Source: CAYSDH01 sp964429805
GTDB lineage: Bacteria; Bacteroidota; Bacteroidia; Flavobacteriales_D; JABDKJ01
NCBI GenBank assembly: GCA_964429805.1
Contig: CAYSDH010000054.1
Span: forward strand, 1 to 24,152
Reading direction: 5' to 3'
DNA length: 24,152 nt
A program made the position numbers and the translations under genes. The notes beneath the pieces are model-generated. The model saw only the letters and a list, made by a program, of their open reading frames with translations, did not search any database and had not been told where the DNA came from. Shown here piece after piece: positions 8,429-15,779 of the stretch; within the stretch, counting starts at the first letter, position 1; the number at the start of each line of letters is the position of its first letter.

Positions 8429-9550
8429 TCAATCACCGTCAGTGTCTTGATACGTAATCAAGATACTTAGCGAAGACATCATGTCTACCTTCCACAGAAC
8501 TACAAGTGCTTGGAGCTCGGCAAACGCATCAAGAGCCAGTTCTTGCTCATTCTCTACAAATTCTGAAAGAGGGGCTTGCATCAAGTCGATGGACGTGCGC
8601 ACATTGATAAGCTGCATTCTGATTGCCTCATCTAAAGACTGGCCTCCGTGCTGCGCATCGAGTGCGACTAGATAATCTGACAAGGAGACATCATCTTCAT
8701 CTGCTCCGAGATAGATTTTCTCAAAGGCATCGATGCTTTCTTTTAAATAGGTCAAGCTTTGACTGTTCTCGTAATAGGCCTCTACCGAAGTTGGATTTGG
8801 AGTCATGGAAAAAGTCAGCGCTCCTGCCGGTATTCCTAGTTTGTGCGTGCGCGTACTCGACTCAAAACTTTGATTGAAGGCATTTAAAAAGAGTCCTATT
8901 GAACTGCCTTGATCTGTGCCGTCATTGGCAACAAAATCGGCATATTCTGTCGAAGAGGAACTCCATGTAGATGCCACTTGAGTGGTACGCGACAGCATCT
9001 GCTGGCTCAGTGCGTTTAGATATGACAAACGCTCTGAAGCGAAACTGTCAGAACTAAAACGGGCCAGAATCTCTGCATCATCTGCCCCGCCTCCGTGCAA
9101 GAGATAATCCATGGCTTGTAGTCCGATGGCGCTCAGATTTGAGGCGGCATCAAGATTATACTCCCCATTACTGATGTTACTTTCTATGAGGTTGGCACTT
9201 GCCGGATAGACATTTGTGGAGGCTTCCATGGCTAGTTCAGCAGCTTTACCAAACTGAAAAGGAGCCACATGCTGCCAGTGCTTGAGGGCTTGAGTCCAGG
9301 CCACGCGAGTTGCTGTGAGCCTAGGCTGACTAGGGGCTAACGTAAACTCCTGAATGCGGAGATCCAATTCCTCTACTCTAAGTTGGAAATCTTCATATGA
9401 ATCATCAATCAAGTCAGCCAAGTCAATGAGCAGTGCGGACCTATCAAAGTCACTCTCAGCAGGCTCAATGTCCGTCCCTTTTTCTTTGCAGGCGCTTAGG
9501 GACAAGAATATGAGGGCTAAGGTGATGAAGAAGTGATACGTGTATTTCAT
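8429..9550 (-). CDS. Imelysin-family (M75-like) lipoprotein, iron-associated
   Basis: 373-aa lipoprotein; signal peptide with lipobox LSAC, lipidated Cys21. The rest is a mostly helical imelysin-like domain (about 38-360). In the place where imelysins carry GxHxxE (usually GFHAIEYLLFG) this protein has GLQAMDYLLHG (143-153), so His becomes Gln and Glu becomes Asp; metal binding or peptidase activity through that site is therefore doubtful. Family members are tied to iron uptake (IrpA, EfeO, and paralogues beside TonB receptors). It probably acts at the outer membrane or periplasm as a binding partner of the receptor. It lies 35 nt after the DUF4856 gene and abuts or overlaps the HTTM gene. 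Confidence 0.87.
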   Translation of the reverse strand: MKYTYHFFITLALIFLSLSACKEKGTDIEPAESDFDRSALLIDLADLIDDSYEDFQLRVEELDLRIQEFTLAPSQPRLTATRVAWTQALKHWQHVAPFQFGKAAELAMEASTNVYPASANLIESNISNGEYNLDAASNLSAIGLQAMDYLLHGGGADDAEILARFSSDSFASERLSYLNALSQQMLSRTTQVASTWSSSSTEYADFVANDGTDQGSSIGLFLNAFNQSFESSTRTHKLGIPAGALTFSMTPNPTSVEAYYENSQSLTYLKESIDAFEKIYLGADEDDVSLSDYLVALDAQHGGQSLDEAIRMQLINVRTSIDLMQAPLSEFVENEQELALDAFAELQALVVLWKVDMMSSLSILITYQDTDGD

Positions 9551-9585
9551 TTATAGTGTGTCATTGTGCTTTCGTGTTTAAAAAA

Positions 9586-10743
9586 TCAGAGCTCACTCTT
9601 AATGTCTTCCATTCCCGCAGCGATGGCAATCTGGTCTCTTACTGCGATGAGTGTTGCGGCACTCACTTCATAGTTGTTGTTTCCAATTTGGAATAACCAA
9701 GTCATGGCCTGAGACTGATTAGCAATAGGCTCATGACCATAAGGAAGGCAACTGATAAAGGCAACAGCCTCTGAGAGCTGATGATTTCTGAGCGCATCAT
9801 CAGCGAAGTCTGATACTGCTCCGTTTAAATAATGTATGGCGGTGCCTGCAACAACATCTTCTAACTCCGAGCGAATAATCGCTATCTGGGCATCACGCAT
9901 AGTCAGGTCATTGGCAGAAAGTGCCGCTCTTCCTTTTCTAAACGCCTCTGACAATGTGCTTGCCGAACCGAGCACAGCTTCGCGGGCATCGGCATATTTA
10001 CCCCAAAATCTGTCTGTTCCATTACCATCAACTGAGAAGTCAGTGGCTGTGGTGAAGTAGCCATAGGCCTCATCCCAGGCGTGCTCCATCTCAGTGTAGT
10101 ACTTGCCGGCACCTGGATCAACAGCTGTGCTGTTGTCACTTGACATTTCAGCGTCTCCGAGATAGTTCATCGTGATCTGATTATAGAACACTGCACCCAT
10201 GAGTCCTTTTTCAATCAGCTGCGCATATTCTTGACCTGAGGCACTTTGCAGATACTGTTTACTCGGGTCAGAAGTACTGACCACCACACCATCTTGGCCT
10301 GGGCCTCCGGCTGTGTTTGATGTACTCACTGATGCAAGCGCATCCATATAGGCTTCAAAATACGCTTGCACTGCGGGGTCTGCTATCCCTCCTGCAGCGG
10401 CCGTCTTGTTCTTAAGTTGCTTTGTTGACCCCGTCATACCAAGCACGGGCTCATCGGCCCAAGTGATGCCCGAATTGGCGTACATGTCTTTCAAGGTTTG
10501 TGCGTCTATGCTCACGCCAGCGGTATTGGCACTGCTCATATAAAGCACCATCTCAGTCATCATCTCAAGGCGTTGAGCTTGCCCATTAAAATTGACTGTA
10601 CTCTGTCCATCGGCATCTGTAAATTGATACGAAGTAGGCACTACTAATTCATTTACAGGGTCCGTGTTAGTCGTTTCATCCTTCTTGCACCCTCCTGCTA
10701 AAAGAGTGACCATGATGGCTATAAGTACTAATCTGTTGAGCAT
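9586..10743 (-). CDS. DUF4856-domain lipoprotein
   Basis: 385 aa from the ATG at 10743. The frame is open to 10791, but MLNRLVLIAIMVTLLAGGC gives a clean lipoprotein signal with Cys19. The residues after the cysteine (KKDETT) are lysine plus acids, resembling the surface-export signal described for some Bacteroidota lipoproteins, so it may be surface-exposed; that is an inference. The body begins PTSYQFTDADGQSTVNFNGQ and continues with RLEMMTEMVLYM, which I recognise as DUF4856. Biochemical function is unknown. First gene of the operon with imelysin, HTTM and TonB receptor, transcribed from the region holding the inverted repeat at 10823-10843. A direct role in capturing the ligand before the receptor is plausible but unproven. 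Confidence 0.83.
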   Translation of the reverse strand: MLNRLVLIAIMVTLLAGGCKKDETTNTDPVNELVVPTSYQFTDADGQSTVNFNGQAQRLEMMTEMVLYMSSANTAGVSIDAQTLKDMYANSGITWADEPVLGMTGSTKQLKNKTAAAGGIADPAVQAYFEAYMDALASVSTSNTAGGPGQDGVVVSTSDPSKQYLQSASGQEYAQLIEKGLMGAVFYNQITMNYLGDAEMSSDNSTAVDPGAGKYYTEMEHAWDEAYGYFTTATDFSVDGNGTDRFWGKYADAREAVLGSASTLSEAFRKGRAALSANDLTMRDAQIAIIRSELEDVVAGTAIHYLNGAVSDFADDALRNHQLSEAVAFISCLPYGHEPIANQSQAMTWLFQIGNNNYEVSAATLIAVRDQIAIAAGMEDIKSEL

Positions 10744-10822
10744 TAAATATAGGTCTAAATTGATTTTTTGCTTAGAACAAATGAAGGCCACTCACGTGTA
10801 AAGAACAATACCCAACATTAGG

Positions 10823-10843
10823 TATTTAGAATGGTTCTAAATA
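10823..10843. promoter_or_regulatory. Perfect 9-3-9 inverted repeat, candidate iron/metal repressor operator
   Basis: TATTTAGAA, spacer TGG, TTCTAAATA: two perfect 9-nt arms. It lies 80 nt upstream of the DUF4856 start and 72 nt upstream of the divergent lipoprotein gene. Size and symmetry fit Fur- or DtxR-family operators. On the minus strand a near-consensus -7 box, TAATGTTG (consensus TAnnTTTG), follows within a few bases, so a bound repressor would block RNA polymerase. The regulator's identity is inferred from gene content, not from a matched motif model. Confidence 0.6.
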
Positions 10844-10914
10844 AGAATTGTAGACTTGCTAAATCACTCCGAGTCGCGATTTGACTGACTTATATTCATC
10901 TGTAAATCAATACG

Positions 10915-11313
10915 ATGAAACCTCTTTTCTATTTCTTTTTGCCGATGATTTTGACAGTATCGTGCATAGAGACTTCGTCTCCTAAAGGTGACAAAAGCGA
11001 CTCGCCACGTACCATTTCGCTTCGACCAGAAATCATTGATCTGGGAGTAATTAATGAGCTTGATACTAGTTTTCAAATCGGCTTTACATACAATGGCTTA
11101 GACTCTACCTCCATACGAAGTATAAAGAGCAGTCAGTGTTATTGTGAGAATACGCTCAAAGAAACTCTGATTCCTCATACAGAATATCAACTCAAGCTAC
11201 GATGCTTCAGCCCGGGGAAGACTGGCCCGTTTAAACAACGAATCAGCATCTTACTTGACAATGACTCAGTGGCTATGATTACTGTCTTGGCAGACATCCG
11301 CCTAAACGAATAA
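10915..11313 (+). CDS. DUF1573-like small lipoprotein
   Basis: 132 aa. Signal peptide MKPLFYFFLPMILTVSC with likely lipidated Cys17. The remainder follows the DUF1573 pattern: ISLRPEIIDLGVINE (the 'phdFGxi' strand), FQIGFTYNGLDSTSIRSI, a cysteine pair in SSQCYCEN, then a run of strands ending AMITVLADIRL. It is an immunoglobulin-like beta-sandwich expected in the periplasm or on the outer membrane. No enzymatic role is known. The gene is divergent from the DUF4856 operon and shares its 171-nt upstream region, so it could respond to the same regulator. An opposite-strand ORF at 10864-11076 is a shadow. The family call rests on pattern recognition of a short protein. Confidence 0.75.
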   Translation: MKPLFYFFLPMILTVSCIETSSPKGDKSDSPRTISLRPEIIDLGVINELDTSFQIGFTYNGLDSTSIRSIKSSQCYCENTLKETLIPHTEYQLKLRCFSPGKTGPFKQRISILLDNDSVAMITVLADIRLNE

Positions 11314-11488
11314 TCGAATCAACGCTTTGTCTGCGTCTATCAGCATGATTGGGTGTCCAGTCAATTTGGTTTTCCTATGAATGACTTCGAGAGAACATAA
11401 CGTCTATTTACTAGACATGCTACCTAGTTCGTATTCTTCGTTACCTTGTACAGAAGAACGACTGCGAGTGCGTTAACAAGTACCTCCA

Positions 11489-11500
11489 ACAAACGTTTGT
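11489..11500. promoter_or_regulatory. 12-bp palindrome upstream of VOC gene
   Basis: ACAAACGTTTGT, a perfect palindrome ending 14 nt before the upstream ATG (11515). It could be a repressor half-site pair or chance; no companion site was found. Confidence 0.25.
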
Positions 11501-11514
11501 AAAACAAGTACACC

Positions 11515-12087
11515 ATGACCAATCCTCATACCTTCAACGCATTGTGGTGGCAGACCGCCATGTGCTTGCTCATTGCGACAGGCTTATTATCTTGTTCGCA
11601 TGAGAACGCAACGCGCAGCGACAGACACGAGACGAAAGTTGACGTAAAAATTAATCTTACTATGAGCGATACTACTCCAAAAGTCACTGGCATAGGTGGC
11701 ATATTTTTTAAAGCCGAAAACCCAAAGGCGACTAATGAATGGTATGCCGAAAAACTAGGCATAGCGGTTGGCCCTCATGGTGCTCCTTTTGAGTTTAGAA
11801 ATGCTCACCGACCAGAAGAAGTGAACTATCTAAACTGGAGTGTGTTTAATGAGAAAACAGACCATTTTCAGCCTTCAGAAAAGCAGTTTATGATCAACTA
11901 CCGCGTGCAGCACATAGATAAGTTGGTAGAAAATCTGCGTGCGGCTGGAGTGACTATTTGCGATGAAGTGACGAAGTATGATTACGGCAAATTCGTTCAC
12001 ATCATGGACCCAGAGGGAAATAAAATTGAGCTGTGGGAACCGATTGACAGTGTGCTCACGTCATATGGCGGAGAGACTACCAAGTGA
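11515..12087 (+). CDS. VOC-family (glyoxalase/bleomycin-resistance fold) protein with possible lipoprotein leader
   Basis: 190 aa from ATG 11515. Residues from about 57 form a single-unit VOC domain: TGIGGIFFKAENPKATNEWYAEKLGI, then VNYLNWSVF, then a second half with IDKLVENLRAAGVTI, KFVHIMDPEGNKIELWEP. Acid E173 in the last strand (NKIELWEP) is a usual metal ligand, and the DPEGN turn is typical. Substrate unknown; relatives are often called glyoxalase or lactoylglutathione-lyase-like. Start choice matters. From 11515 the N-terminus, CLLIATGLLSCSHEN, reads as a lipoprotein signal (Cys27), placing the domain outside the cytoplasm. From ATG 11662 (MSDTTPKVTGIGG) it would be a normal cytosolic 141-aa VOC protein. 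I list the longer form. The gene is convergent with the next one. Confidence 0.82.
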   Translation: MTNPHTFNALWWQTAMCLLIATGLLSCSHENATRSDRHETKVDVKINLTMSDTTPKVTGIGGIFFKAENPKATNEWYAEKLGIAVGPHGAPFEFRNAHRPEEVNYLNWSVFNEKTDHFQPSEKQFMINYRVQHIDKLVENLRAAGVTICDEVTKYDYGKFVHIMDPEGNKIELWEPIDSVLTSYGGETTK

Positions 12088-12116
12088 GTCAATACCATCA
12101 CGTAGACTAAAAACAA

Positions 12117-12620
12117 TTAGAAATAGCGAGCCGCCCAAGTATCACTCATAGGGCGCGGCCATGACTTGGCAAAGTCTGATTTGACGGCCACCAAGTTGTC
12201 AAACATCAGTGTGTCTGGCGTCACCTGACCAGCAGTGACGAGTGCAGGGATTTCAGCAAGTGTACAGTCGTGAAAGTCACCATCAACCTTATACACTAGA
12301 CGCATTCTATCAAAAAAGTCTATGCCAATTTCCTGCTGTATCTGTTGGATAAAATGAACAGAAGAGTCGATGCTACACCCAGAGGCCATGGCTTTATTCT
12401 CATCAGCCATGATGACAGCAAAGCGGTTGTGAAACACCTCAAAGGCAGCCGTCATTTCTTGACCATGACTGGCCCAGCCACTGACAAATTCTTTTCCTTT
12501 TTTAAGCAGCATCTCTTCTTCACTCGGAGTGAGGGTTCTATTACCTTGATAGATCCACACGCGCGCATGGTCAGGTAAGTCTTGCCATGAAGTAACTGTA
12601 GTCGAAGGCTGTGTAGACAT
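12117..12620 (-). CDS. Conserved Bacteroidota protein of unknown function (often mislabelled ABC transporter ATPase)
   Basis: 167 aa from ATG 12620 (MSTQPSTTVTSW), one base after the TGA of the CCG Fe-S gene; an upstream ATG at 12644 would overlap that gene more deeply. I recognise the type from its place behind a pair of Fe-S proteins in Bacteroidota genomes, where databases often call it 'ABC transporter ATPase'. There is no Walker A, Walker B or ABC signature here, so that name is unsupported. Visible features: ARVWIYQGNRTLTPSEEEML near the start, GKEFVSGWASHG, FAVIMADE, and CSIDSSVHFIQQIQQEIGIDFFDR. No signal peptide or membrane segment, so it is cytosolic. Tight coupling suggests it works with, or helps mature, the Fe-S proteins. 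Confidence 0.8.
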   Translation of the reverse strand: MSTQPSTTVTSWQDLPDHARVWIYQGNRTLTPSEEEMLLKKGKEFVSGWASHGQEMTAAFEVFHNRFAVIMADENKAMASGCSIDSSVHFIQQIQQEIGIDFFDRMRLVYKVDGDFHDCTLAEIPALVTAGQVTPDTLMFDNLVAVKSDFAKSWPRPMSDTWAARYF

Positions 12621-12621
12621 A

Positions 12622-13407
12622 TCAGATTTTTTGCGCCTGTGCAATTAGCTCGGCCAAGTCCATGACGGCAATGGCATCATGCTTGTCTTTGTTTTTCACT
12701 CCGTCAGTCATCATGGTATTGCAAAAGGGACAACCTGCGGCAATGATTTCTGGCTTCGTTTCTAAAGCCTCTTCGGTACGCTCTATGTTGACCTCTTTAT
12801 TACCAGGCTCTGCTTCTTTAAACATCTGCGCCCCACCAGCACCACAGCATAAGCCTTTGGCCCGGCAACGCTTCATCTCCACGAGCTCCGCATCTAACTT
12901 CTTGATTAGTTCTCTTGGCGCTTCGTACACTTCATTTGCTCTACCGAGATAGCATGGATCATGAAAAGTAATTCGCTTGCCTTTAAAGGCTCCACCCTCC
13001 ACGGTCAGTTTTCCTTCTGTAATTAGATCAGAGAGAAACTGCGTGTGGTGCATGACGGTGTAGTTGCCGCCAAGACCGGGATACTCATTCTTAAGTGTGT
13101 TAAAGCAGTGCGGACATGTGGTCACTATCTTTTCTACACCATAGTCGTTGAGTACTTGTATGTTGGAGAAGGCCTGCATTTGAAACAGGAATTCATTTCC
13201 GGCACGCTTGGCCGGGTCTCCAGTGCATGACTCTTCTTTACCGAGTATTGCAAAATCGACATTGCACTTTTGCAAGATTCCAGCAAAGGCACGTGTTATT
13301 TTTTTGGCGCGATCGTCAAAACTCCCAGCGCATCCTACCCAAAAAAGTACTTCTGGCTTTTTCCCTTCGGCCGCTAATTGGGCCATGCTTTTTACTTGAC
13401 CTTCCAT
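12622..13407 (-). CDS. CCG-domain (Fe-S)-binding protein, HdrB/GlcF/LldE-like
   Basis: 261 aa. It contains two cysteine-rich CCG-type units as in heterodisulfide-reductase subunit B, GlcF and LldE. First: C26 (VGCAGS), C61 (ESCTGDPAKRAGNE, CT rather than CC), C98-P-H-C101. Second: C152 (HDPCYLGR), C187-C188-G (LCCGAGG), C226-P-F-C229. These ligate Fe-S clusters that move electrons or reduce disulfide/quinone-linked substrates. No membrane segment; it probably docks on the membrane Fe-S protein encoded just upstream. The start is ATG 13407, whose A is the last base of the upstream TGA (TGATG). A longer ATG at 13425 is possible but would overlap by 19 nt. The specific electron donor and acceptor are not evident. 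Confidence 0.88.
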   Translation of the reverse strand: MEGQVKSMAQLAAEGKKPEVLFWVGCAGSFDDRAKKITRAFAGILQKCNVDFAILGKEESCTGDPAKRAGNEFLFQMQAFSNIQVLNDYGVEKIVTTCPHCFNTLKNEYPGLGGNYTVMHHTQFLSDLITEGKLTVEGGAFKGKRITFHDPCYLGRANEVYEAPRELIKKLDAELVEMKRCRAKGLCCGAGGAQMFKEAEPGNKEVNIERTEEALETKPEIIAAGCPFCNTMMTDGVKNKDKHDAIAVMDLAELIAQAQKI

Positions 13408-14732
13408 CAGTTTTCCTCCGTCCATTTATCGCGATCCATGGCGCTGAATGCCCACGGTGCGCCATTATTCTCAATATTGTTAAACATCACCGTGATTGAT
13501 TCTGGTGACTTAGACTCTTCCATAATCAGATACCTTCTCAGGTCAACGATAATTTCAAGTGGATTAATCAGCACCGGACATGCATCCACACAGGCATTGC
13601 ACGAAGTACATGCCCACAATTCTTCTTCTGTAATAAAATCGTGTATCAGTGATTTTCCATCATGCTTCTCAACACCATTCTTTAATCTGAACGCACCGAG
13701 CTCTTCTGCCCTGTCACGCGTGTCCATCATGATTTTGCGCGGAGACAGTTTTTTACCTGTCATGTTAGCCGGACAGTTGTTGGAGCAGCGCCCGCACTCG
13801 GTGCAGGTAAATGCGTCCATCAAGTTTTTCCAACTCAGGTCTGTGATGTCTTTGGCACCAAAAGTCTCTGGCGGAGGAGCATCTGCCGGAGGCGCAGCAT
13901 ACGGATCAGCTGCCGGATCCATCATCATCTCTACTTCATTCTTTACACTCTCTAGATTTCCGAGTTTCCCTTTCGCATCAAGGTCGGCATACCATGTATT
14001 AGGGAATGCAAGCATGATGTGGAAGTGCTTGGAATAAGGCACGTAATTTAAGAATGCCAGTATGCCAAGGATGTGAAACCACCATGCATAACGCTCCATG
14101 GCCACGAGTGTGTTAGTCTCAAACCCATCAAAAAACGGAATGAGATACTGACTCACCGGATAAGAACCGTATTGATGATAGACATGGGAAAGCTCAGATG
14201 TCTGAAGCACTTGATCCATGGCATTCATCTTAAGCAAGGCTCCCATCAGCAACACTTCTGCTACGAGAATGATATTGGCATCGGCCTTGGGCCACTTGGT
14301 CATCTCACTTAGGTGGAAGCGCTTGATTGACATCAAGTTTCTACGGATTAAAAAGAACACGCAGGCCACGAGTACAAGCAGCGCAAGAATCTCAATAAAC
14401 CCAATCAAGAAGTCATAAAAGCCGCCTAGATAAGGTGCGAAAAAGCGATGCGTGCCAAATATTCCGTCTACTAATATCTCCAATACCTCAATGTTGATGA
14501 GGATAAAACCTACGTAGACTATGATGTGCAGTATTCCCGCCACAGGACGGTCAATCATTTTTGACTGCCCCATTGCCACGCGTGCCATGGTAGACCAGCG
14601 CTCACCCTTACGGTCATTAATCACTTTGTCTTTGCCTTGGGCTATGAAGAACCTGACTTTATTAATACGTCTAATAAAAAGTCCTATTCCTAGAAGGAGA
14701 AACAGGATGAAAATGATGCTGGAGATTTGCAA
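13407..14732 (-). CDS. Membrane 4Fe-4S oxidoreductase (HdrE/NarI-like membrane part fused to two ferredoxin clusters)
   Basis: 441 aa. The N-terminal half is a membrane domain with helices near 3-20, 64-84, 106-129, 152-168 and 215-232. Histidines H69, H220 and H236/H238 could bind b-type haem, as in NarI-like cytochromes. A linker rich in Pro/Ala (273-290) leads to a soluble domain with two [4Fe-4S] motifs: C310-TE-C313-GR-C316-SNN-C320-P and C375-TS-C378-NA-C381-VDA-C385-P. It probably passes electrons between the quinone pool and the cytosolic CCG protein, whose gene overlaps by one base (TGATG). It is 20 nt downstream of the MCE gene. Physiological substrate unknown; ETF- or HdrDE-like routes are the nearest analogies. 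Confidence 0.88.
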   Translation of the reverse strand: MQISSIIFILFLLLGIGLFIRRINKVRFFIAQGKDKVINDRKGERWSTMARVAMGQSKMIDRPVAGILHIIVYVGFILINIEVLEILVDGIFGTHRFFAPYLGGFYDFLIGFIEILALLVLVACVFFLIRRNLMSIKRFHLSEMTKWPKADANIILVAEVLLMGALLKMNAMDQVLQTSELSHVYHQYGSYPVSQYLIPFFDGFETNTLVAMERYAWWFHILGILAFLNYVPYSKHFHIMLAFPNTWYADLDAKGKLGNLESVKNEVEMMMDPAADPYAAPPADAPPPETFGAKDITDLSWKNLMDAFTCTECGRCSNNCPANMTGKKLSPRKIMMDTRDRAEELGAFRLKNGVEKHDGKSLIHDFITEEELWACTSCNACVDACPVLINPLEIIVDLRRYLIMEESKSPESITVMFNNIENNGAPWAFSAMDRDKWTEEN

Positions 14733-14752
14733 AGCGTTTGAAATTTTAACCC

Positions 14753-15769
14753 TTAGTTCTTAATCTTTTCGATGATTTCTTCTTTGTCTTTGGTGGTCAA
14801 CTGATACTGCTGCTTCTTACCAAACATAGAAAACTGAACATATCGCTTCGGGTTTAATCTCATGTCTTCCATCAGTAAGTCTAGGTTGTCAGATGCCGAA
14901 GCCAAGTTTGTATACAGTGAGTCATTATACAATAAGAGTCCCAGACTGCCATTTCCGCTGTTTATCTGCTCCATGATGCTCGCCACTTGGTCTACTGCCT
15001 TTGCTGCATCAATGACCACACCTCCTATGTCTGCACTTACGAGCGAGTCTGAGATAGAAGAAAAATTGGAAATGGTATTGCCCAGTTTGTCGTTATTCTT
15101 CGCAAAATTGGCTGTGATGGATTCTAGATTCTGAAAGATATTACCCAGTCTCCCTTTTTCAGAACTGAGCAGGCCATCAAGATTGCTGGACGTATTTTCC
15201 AATGACTCGAGGGTTCTTCTGATGCTCTCAAAACTCTTAGACAGGTTTGGCTTAGCATCTACACGCAGCAGCTCTTCGGTCACTGTCATGACAGAATCAA
15301 TGGTACCCAGTAGTTTTTCAGTTTTGAGCTTGATGGGTCTCATCTCTTCACTCACCGCATTCATGAGGTCAGTCTCTATACCTACGCTGAGGGTATCTCC
15401 ACTTGAGGCCATGGTCTGACTTTGACCAAGTTTGAGGACCAAGGACTTAGACCCTAAAAGATCTGTGCTTTGGATACGCGCCTCGGTGTCACTCGGAAAA
15501 TTAAATTTTTTCTGGTCTACTGAAAAGGTGACGAGCACATTACCTTTTCGCTGGTCAAAGAGCTCAATATCTGTCACCTGACCAACTCTAAAGCCATTGA
15601 CAAGGACCGGATTATTAGGCGTCAGTCCAGACACATGGTCGTAGACACCGTAAAACGTAGATGTTCTGCTGAACAGATTTCCTCCCTTGAGATAGTTAAT
15701 CCCGATGACCAACAATGCTATCGCTGCTAGCATGATGGCGCCTATTTTAAATTCCTTGGATAGATTCAT
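14753..15769 (-). CDS. MCE/MlaD-family lipid-transport protein
   Basis: 338 aa, inner-membrane-anchored periplasmic protein. One N-terminal transmembrane helix (about 9-27, IGAIMLAAIALLVIGINYL) is followed by an MCE domain (about 36-115: FYGVYDHVSGLTPNNPVLVNGFRVG, ARIQSTDLLGSKSLVLKLG). The remainder (120-300) is helical with repeated heptad-like LESLENTSSNLDGLLSS and NFAKNNDKLGNTISNF segments, expected to form the tube or needle of MCE hexamers. Family role: shuttling phospholipids or other lipids between inner and outer membranes. No permease or ATPase gene (MlaE/MlaF) is in the window, so it would use partners encoded elsewhere. Its start is 10 nt after the amidase stop, making one transcription unit. 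Confidence 0.9.
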   Translation of the reverse strand: MNLSKEFKIGAIMLAAIALLVIGINYLKGGNLFSRTSTFYGVYDHVSGLTPNNPVLVNGFRVGQVTDIELFDQRKGNVLVTFSVDQKKFNFPSDTEARIQSTDLLGSKSLVLKLGQSQTMASSGDTLSVGIETDLMNAVSEEMRPIKLKTEKLLGTIDSVMTVTEELLRVDAKPNLSKSFESIRRTLESLENTSSNLDGLLSSEKGRLGNIFQNLESITANFAKNNDKLGNTISNFSSISDSLVSADIGGVVIDAAKAVDQVASIMEQINSGNGSLGLLLYNDSLYTNLASASDNLDLLMEDMRLNPKRYVQFSMFGKKQQYQLTTKDKEEIIEKIKN

Positions 15770-15779
15770 TTATGTGGGG

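Noticed and set aside
13378..14037. 219-aa plus-strand ORF
   Set aside because: Antisense to the membrane 4Fe-4S gene with its eight cluster cysteines; composition is Ser/Phe-rich as expected for a shadow frame.
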